DNA of 55,410 nucleotides from an uncultured Lachnospiraceae bacterium (GTDB lineage: Bacteria > Bacillota > Clostridia > Lachnospirales > Lachnospiraceae), in the NCBI GenBank assembly GCA_902781215.1, contig CACZIO010000014.1, forward strand, positions 1 through 55,410, written 5' to 3'. Positions 50,833-55,410 of the stretch are shown piece after piece (position 1 is the first letter of the stretch; every line of letters begins with the position of its first letter). The translations under genes were made by a program, and so were the position numbers. The notes beneath the pieces are model-generated. The model did not search any database. It was given only the letters and a program-made list of their open reading frames with translations, and had not been told where the DNA came from.

Positions 50833-50975
50833 TATTGAAATCTTTTCCGATCGCCGCCTCTCTGCGCCCCCTCCGGTGGATCCGGCAGCCTCCTGTTTTC
50901 TGCTGTCTGATCACATTATAGGTGCACCATCCTTAGATGTACCTTAAGCAGACAACTTTTTTCGCAATATCACGA

Positions 50976-51983
50976 TTATTTTCCGGACCTTGCTGCAGTC
51001 CCCCCGTGCGCCTCAGGGCCAGTCTCTGCGATCTTGTTTTTCGTCCAGTCCCGGACCTCCTCGCGCAGGGCGCGCAGGAAGGGGGAAAACTGTACTTCCG
51101 CTTCCCCATAGGTCATCTGCAGATCATATTCCAGAGGCAGCCAGGAGGCAATATCCGACTCATTGTGCTGGATCACAGCCTCCAGCTTGTCCAGGGCCTT
51201 GTAGAGCCTGGCTTCCGGCGTCTGAAGCGCCTGCATCTCAGCCAGCAGATCCTGAAAGACACTCCTCTGTGCCGCCGGAAATCCATTGATCCACCGGTCC
51301 AGCAGCGAGTCCTCCCTGGCTGTGTCCATCTCTGTCTTTTCAAAGGTGGGGATATCCCCGGTAAATGCTTCTCCGAGGTCGTGGATCAGGCACATGCGGA
51401 TCACCCTGTCCATGTTCACGTCCGCAAATTCCTTCTGTCCGGACAAAAGCATGGCCATCAGGGCCACCCGCCAGCTGTGCTCCGCGACGCTCTCCCGCCG
51501 GCCGCTGGAGGTATCACAGTGCCTGGTGGCGCACTTGAGCCGCTCCGCCACCCTCAGAATATCGAGCAGATCCCGCGGACTCATCTCCTCCTGATCCACA
51601 CCCGCATTTCCCTCTAAAGGGTCCTGACCCAGAAGCTCTGTCAGGTCCGCCTCCCTGTCCAGGGAATTGGTCGTGATCGACCGGCTTCCCTGCGTCAGCT
51701 CGACTGTCAGGGGATGTCCCTCCGTGCGCACGACAATATCAAAAGCCAGGCCGGACCCATAGGAATCCAGCTGCGGATATATTTTTTTAAATTCATCCGG
51801 CGTAAAGGACTTAGCGTCGACCTGCATGGGATCCTCTCCCTCAAAGACATAGGAGATGATCTCCTGGACCTCGCCCGGCCCGGCCTCCAGCCGGCGCACC
51901 AGGGCCAGAAAGTCAGGTTCACCGTCACACATATACTCTTTGATCGTAAAAATTCCGGATTTGGATTCGCCGATTTTTTCCAT
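50976..51983 (-). CDS. HD-domain protein (YfbR/HDDC2-like) with an extra N-terminal domain
   Basis: The 335-residue protein has a C-terminal HD hydrolase domain (about 120-320) with RESVAEHSWRVALMAM (first metal His) and LIHDLGEAFTGDIP (the HD pair). An ExxxLLDRWI stretch and the late Asp in LDKLEAVIQHNE follow. This set fits the 5'-deoxynucleotidase-like YfbR/HDDC2 group, usually only about 200 residues long. The N-terminal 110 residues are unrecognised, with KSGIFTIKEYMCDGEPDFLALV. The ATG at 51983 lies 12 bases after AGGAGG, while a TTG four bases after that site is an alternative start. Confidence 0.8.
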   Translation of the reverse strand: MEKIGESKSGIFTIKEYMCDGEPDFLALVRRLEAGPGEVQEIISYVFEGEDPMQVDAKSFTPDEFKKIYPQLDSYGSGLAFDIVVRTEGHPLTVELTQGSRSITTNSLDREADLTELLGQDPLEGNAGVDQEEMSPRDLLDILRVAERLKCATRHCDTSSGRRESVAEHSWRVALMAMLLSGQKEFADVNMDRVIRMCLIHDLGEAFTGDIPTFEKTEMDTAREDSLLDRWINGFPAAQRSVFQDLLAEMQALQTPEARLYKALDKLEAVIQHNESDIASWLPLEYDLQMTYGEAEVQFSPFLRALREEVRDWTKNKIAETGPEAHGGTAARSGK

Positions 51984-52028
51984 CCTGGTCAATGTCCTCC
52001 TCAAGGTAAATATCGATTATGTTTCATT

Positions 52029-52114
52029 GTAAGCGCATAAACGCCTGGTCTTCTGTCTGATGCTCTGTATCGTAAGCGCAAAGGCGCCTGATCCTCTGTC
52101 TGATACTCTGTGCT
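52029..52114. repeat. 43-bp direct repeat upstream of the exonuclease gene
   Basis: Two adjoining copies (52029-52071 and 52072-52114) both begin GTAAGCGCA and contain TCTGTCTGAT, with about eight differences. They lie between divergent genes, upstream of the exonuclease promoter. No function is evident. Confidence 0.75.
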
Positions 52115-52154
52115 CTCATCAGGGCCAAAACGGTTCCCTGTCCGCAGATCAGTC

Positions 52155-52182
52155 TTCGCATTTCCCGAAAATGTGATACAAT
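52155..52182 (+). promoter_or_regulatory. Promoter of the exonuclease gene
   Basis: TTCGCA (52155-52160), 16 bp, TACAAT (52177-52182) with TG upstream of the -10. A GTGCC/GGCAC hairpin (52189-52203) lies in the leader. Confidence 0.5.
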
Positions 52183-52255
52183 CACCTTGTGCCTTTGCGG
52201 CACCCCGATCTACTCTATGACAACACTGCAATAATACATCCCGAGGAGAGCATTT

Positions 52256-52912
52256 ATGTATAAAATATTCGTTGATCTTGAAATGCATCCGATCCCCAGA
52301 AGCCTGAAAGAGGAGAGGAAAATCTGCACACAGGAGATCATCGAGATCGGCGCGGTCAAACTCAATGAAGAGAATGAAGAAATCTCCAGCTTCTGCGAAT
52401 TCGTCAAACCCGGCTACGTCTCAAAGATCTATTCCAAATTCCAAAAGCTGACCGGAATCCGGACCGAGGACATCGCCTTTGCGGATCCGGTTTCCGAAGT
52501 CCTGCCCCGCTTTATCGAATGGTGCGGCAGCGACTACGAGATCTATTCCTGGAGCGACAGCGACATCTGGCAGATCATGAATGAGACAAACCTCAAACAG
52601 CTGACCGACCTGGACGGACTCTCCTACATGTTCAACCACTGGCACGATTTTCAGCAGGAATTCTGCGAGATCCTCCACCTGGAAAAGGTCATGAACCTGG
52701 GACGTGCCGTCACCCTGGCCGGCCTTGATTTCTCCGGCCGTGAACATGACGGCCTCGCGGACGCCCGCACGACCTCCCGCCTCTATGTGGAGAGCCGGGA
52801 CAGCAAGTCCTTCGACCGCCTGCGCAAGCTCGTCGTCGATGCCTTCAAAGGCCACACCTTTACCATGGGCGACATGTTCGATTTCGGGAGCATTTCCTTC
52901 CCCGCCGAATGA
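52256..52912 (+). CDS. DEDDh-family 3'-5' exonuclease
   Basis: The 218-residue protein has FVDLEM (first Asp-Glu pair, residues 5-10), an Asp in the SWSDSDIW region and HDGLADARTT (the His and last Asp). This is the DEDDh pattern of ERI-1/KapD-type exonucleases acting on RNA or DNA ends. GAGGAGAG precedes ATG 52256. It has its own promoter and a 43-bp direct repeat upstream, and stands apart from the next gene by about 250 bases, so it is probably monocistronic. Confidence 0.88.
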   Translation: MYKIFVDLEMHPIPRSLKEERKICTQEIIEIGAVKLNEENEEISSFCEFVKPGYVSKIYSKFQKLTGIRTEDIAFADPVSEVLPRFIEWCGSDYEIYSWSDSDIWQIMNETNLKQLTDLDGLSYMFNHWHDFQQEFCEILHLEKVMNLGRAVTLAGLDFSGREHDGLADARTTSRLYVESRDSKSFDRLRKLVVDAFKGHTFTMGDMFDFGSISFPAE

Positions 52913-52954
52913 GGCTGACACGGAAATGGCACTCGCGCTCGTTTTGTTCCCCTT

Positions 52955-52983
52955 TTGAACAGAGACTGTTGGTATATTATAAC
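52955..52983 (+). promoter_or_regulatory. Promoter of the toroid-like membrane protein
   Basis: TTGAAC (52955-52960), 17 bp, TATAAC (52978-52983), about 175 bases before the start codon. The rest of 52913-53159 holds no gene I can defend. Confidence 0.5.
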
Positions 52984-53159
52984 AGAATCATTTCGTTTTC
53001 CAGTGGGAACTGCCCGCCGCCTGCTTGAAGAACCCGGGAGGCGGCTGCCGGTCAGGCTGTCCCGGAACGTGAGGCATTTTCGTGGCATTTTCTCGAAAAG
53101 CCCGGGCTGAACAGCGTGATTCTTCTGCAATAAACATCGTAATGACAGGAGCAACGAAA

Positions 53160-54401
53160 ATGTACAATATTGTCCGCCTGCTGATCACAGCTCTTCTGAC
53201 AGCTGTCCTCTTTCTGATCGCCCGCCTCTATCCTGCCCAGACCGGTTCACTCCTGTCTCTCAGGATCTTCGGCATCCCCGTTCTCAATATCTGGTCGATC
53301 GCGGCACTCGTCATCCTCATCTGGCTCCTCATCGCGCCGCCCGTCTGCCGTTTTCTCAGGCGCGTGCGCTTCCGCCTCTCCGCCAGAAGGCAGATCCGCC
53401 GACAGATCCGCAGCCGTCAGCACGCCCTGCTCAACTGGCTCATGTCCCGTCCTGCCCACTGGGGCATCACCGGAACCGCCTCCGACCCTCAGTATGCAAA
53501 TACCTGTGAAGGCCTTCTGGCCCTGCGCGGCTCCGGTTATATGGACAAAAAACGCGAGTCCTACCGCACTGCCCTGCAGACACTCACAGAGGCTGTCATG
53601 CCGACCGGCCTTCCCAGCCGCACGGTGAACCGGCCCACTGTCATCAATACCTCCATGCTGCTCTGTCTGATCGCAGAGGAGAAAAAAAACTCCACCGGTG
53701 TCATCGAATCCTGGGAGCTCTATGACGATATCGCCGCCAACCTCTGGTTTCTGCACACCGAAAACGGATGGGGTCCTCTCATTCTGCGCGCAGAGAAAAA
53801 AGAATGCCGCCTGGTCAATACCTGGTGGGCGCTCCGCGCCCTGCTCCATTACGGCTATCTGGACCGGGAGGAGGAGAAGGACGCTTTCCGTCAGCTGATC
53901 ATCGGAACATTTGAAAAAAACCGGGAGGGTACCTTCGGTTTCAGCGCTTCGGATTCTCCCCGCCTGACCGTGACAGCCATGTATCTCCTGCTCTACTACG
54001 AGCTTCCCCGCGCCCTCCGTCAGCAGATCCGCAAGGACTACGATCCCCGGTCTGCCGCGGAATATATTTTCGAACGCTTCGTCAGAGAAAAATGTCAGGT
54101 CGAAGTCGAATCCATCGACGGGACCTTTGCGGGCGGCTCCTACATCGCTCACACGCCCTGGAAGCACATCGCCTCCGCCTATGCCATGCGGGCCCTTGCG
54201 GCCGCCCGCAAAAACGGCGACTGCAGCGCCTCGCATTTGAATGATGTCTACCGCAGGACCTCTGAGATCCTGACAAAGGACCTCCGGTCACCCGGATCAG
54301 GCGAGTGCTGCTACGTCCCTGCCGACGTCGAGACCTCCAGGACCGGCCCCTACACCTTTGCGGCCGCCCACCTCATCCTCGGCCTGCAGGCCCTTCTCTG
54401 A
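53160..54401 (+). CDS. Membrane protein with a predicted alpha/alpha-toroid domain
   Basis: The 413-residue protein starts MYNIVRLLITALL, with AGGAG eight bases before ATG 53160. Two membrane helices (about 4-24 and 38-58) and a very basic stretch (RRQIRRQIRSRQ, near 78-89) are followed by about 320 residues of regularly spaced helices. Recurring pieces such as VINTSMLLCLI, VNTWWALRALLHYG, LTVTAMYLLLYYE and HIASAYAMRALAA resemble the helical repeats of terpene cyclase/prenyltransferase toroids. No catalytic DxDD motif is seen, so an enzyme role is doubtful. A peptide- or glycan-binding scaffold is possible. Its family is not known to me. Confidence 0.7.
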   Translation: MYNIVRLLITALLTAVLFLIARLYPAQTGSLLSLRIFGIPVLNIWSIAALVILIWLLIAPPVCRFLRRVRFRLSARRQIRRQIRSRQHALLNWLMSRPAHWGITGTASDPQYANTCEGLLALRGSGYMDKKRESYRTALQTLTEAVMPTGLPSRTVNRPTVINTSMLLCLIAEEKKNSTGVIESWELYDDIAANLWFLHTENGWGPLILRAEKKECRLVNTWWALRALLHYGYLDREEEKDAFRQLIIGTFEKNREGTFGFSASDSPRLTVTAMYLLLYYELPRALRQQIRKDYDPRSAAEYIFERFVREKCQVEVESIDGTFAGGSYIAHTPWKHIASAYAMRALAAARKNGDCSASHLNDVYRRTSEILTKDLRSPGSGECCYVPADVETSRTGPYTFAAAHLILGLQALL

Positions 54402-54494
54402 TCGGCTGTCAGATCCATATATTCACATTGGAATAAAGCGTAATAACATTTTCATGAAGCTTCCCCCTCATTTCTTTGAAACAGGAGATGATCC

Positions 54495-55166
54495 ATGCTG
54501 CAGCTCCTGATCTGTTCTGATCTTCATACCTTTATACAGAATATCCCGCCGGCATTAGACCGGATCGACCGCGTCGATGCCATTCTCATTGCCGGCGACC
54601 TGGAGGCTGAACAGGACGAGCTCCTGGATCTGGCCGGCGGGATTCCAGTCTATGCCGTCGCAGGCAATAACGACTACTATCTCAACACTGAATATCCGGA
54701 GGAGCTCCTGATCGATATCAAATCCACTGCAGGCTCATCTCCATACATTGAAAATGTACGCGAACTCCGTTATTCGGACCAACCGGAAAAATACGCGCGT
54801 CTCCCGTCAATTCTGCGCCGTCAGCCATTTGATAAGATCTCTGCAGCAAGATGGGGCGAACATCGCCCCAATACAGTATCGCACAGGATCCTGATAACCC
54901 ATGGGAAAGAATACGGCGTTCCGGATCTGCAGCTGCTTACAAGCCGCGCAGTCCTCTGGGGAGCCAATCTCGTCATCTACGGCCACACACACAGATTCGC
55001 AGATACGACAGTCAGAGGCGGGAATTTACGTCTGATCAACCCCGGCTGCCTGATGGGAGATCCGCATGATACTGTCCGGACCTATGCAAAATATGAGATC
55101 TGCAGCTTTGCCGTCCTCCGCCTGGGCTTTGACAACGAAATAAGCCTGCAGCACTTGTACGTATGA
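54495..55166 (+). CDS. Calcineurin-like metallophosphoesterase (YfcE/MJ0936 type)
   Basis: The 223-residue protein has the metal motifs in order: CSDLH (8-12), GDLE, GNND near residue 57, ITHGKE and GHTH near residue 163. This fits the YfcE group of small phosphodiesterases. A segment of about 45 residues between GNND and ITHG (ARLPSILRRQ) is an insert compared with typical 160-180-residue members. AGGAG lies eight bases before ATG 54495. Substrate unknown. Confidence 0.88.
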   Translation: MLQLLICSDLHTFIQNIPPALDRIDRVDAILIAGDLEAEQDELLDLAGGIPVYAVAGNNDYYLNTEYPEELLIDIKSTAGSSPYIENVRELRYSDQPEKYARLPSILRRQPFDKISAARWGEHRPNTVSHRILITHGKEYGVPDLQLLTSRAVLWGANLVIYGHTHRFADTTVRGGNLRLINPGCLMGDPHDTVRTYAKYEICSFAVLRLGFDNEISLQHLYV

Positions 55167-55224
55167 TTTGGATTATAACAATCCAGCATATCAACAATCA
55201 GGTATATCAATAATCAGGTATAAC

Positions 55225-55261
55225 AAAAACCCCGAAGCACTTTTGCTTCGGGGTTTCGTTT
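55225..55261. terminator. Terminator between the phosphoesterase and the rRNA operon
   Basis: AAACCCCGAAGC (55227-55238) pairs with its complement (55245-55256). Both strands have a T-rich tail; on the minus strand it would end the rRNA transcript about 90 bases past the 23S gene. Confidence 0.9.
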
Positions 55262-55348
55262 ATCCATACCTTCAAAACCGAATAGAAAACAAATTTTTCA
55301 TCTATCATCAGGCACTGCTTATCTCGATCCCCGATCTAAAGAACCTGA

Positions 55349-55410
55349 GGATAAGCAACCGACCTATTAGTACGCGTCAGCTCCATACGTTACCGTACTT
55401 CCACCTCGCG
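55349..55410 (-). rRNA. 23S rRNA, 3' end (partial)
   Basis: On the minus strand the last 62 bases read GAGGTGGAAGTACGG, then GACGCGTACTAATAGGTCGG and GCTTATCC. This is the highly conserved 3' end of bacterial 23S rRNA (ACTAATAGGTCG). The mature end is placed at the GG before CTCAGG and could be off by a few bases. The gene runs off the window. No 5S gene lies between it and the terminator. Confidence 0.93.

Overview
The window looks like chromosomal core and near-core DNA from a G+C-rich member of the Bacillota, class Clostridia, most likely a Lachnospiraceae-type anaerobe. The taxonomic call is inference. It rests on a fused SecDF, a DAP-type MurE (DNPR motif), the stp/prkC/rsgA signalling block with PASTA repeats, a PTS-type dihydroxyacetone kinase, strong AGGAGG ribosome binding sites, and a VTC/DUF4956 pair. 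I saw no phage genes, transposase genes, CRISPR array or tRNA gene. The window ends inside the 3' end of a 23S rRNA gene on the minus strand.

Layout. (1) 1-3.8 kb, plus strand: a double zinc-ribbon protein with an apparent frameshift, then a secreted, membrane-anchored protein with three TPM-like domains. A nested, possibly three-way-junction structure lies between them. (2) 3.8-12.2 kb, minus strand: a catabolic island with an aconitase-superfamily hydratase, a small membrane protein, a YdiF-like CoA-transferase, a crotonase, a GntP-type permease and a MarR regulator. Terminators and promoters inside the island make it several short transcription units. It could take up and CoA-activate a short hydroxy- or unsaturated acid, but the substrate cannot be read from sequence. 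(3) 12.5-32.4 kb, minus strand: a housekeeping block (secDF; recJ-murE-priA-def-fmt-zinc peptidase-rsmB-rlmN-stp-prkC-rsgA), then a compact FNT channel and a CHAP lipoprotein. (4) 32.4-37.7 kb: a low-complexity lipoprotein, a plus-strand Sfp-type phosphopantetheinyl transferase, and hisS-aspS. (5) 38.0-40.5 kb, plus strand: dhaL-dhaM-dhaK-rhodanese, closed by a near-perfect terminator. (6) 40.7-45.1 kb, minus strand: a basic hypothetical protein, a lipoprotein, dprA and comM. (7) 45.5-48.4 kb, minus strand: an alpha/beta hydrolase, a YitT protein followed by a 38-bp tandem repeat array, and a sirtuin. (8) 48.7-50.8 kb, minus strand: a VTC-domain/DUF4956/small-protein operon. (9) 51-55.2 kb: an HD-domain protein (minus), then a DEDDh exonuclease, an alpha/alpha-toroid-like membrane protein and a metallophosphoesterase (plus).

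The two most interesting signals are not genes. The VTC operon has four hexamers phased at exactly 11 bp directly upstream of a TATAAT box, which resembles a PhoP (Pho-box) site and would tie a putative polyphosphate module to phosphate starvation. Second, two roughly 125-bp intergenic elements (6250-6374 and 33454-33577) share sequence and differ by compensatory changes in a hairpin, so they look like a conserved structured RNA or a palindromic mobile remnant. Both lie just upstream of a minus-strand promoter.
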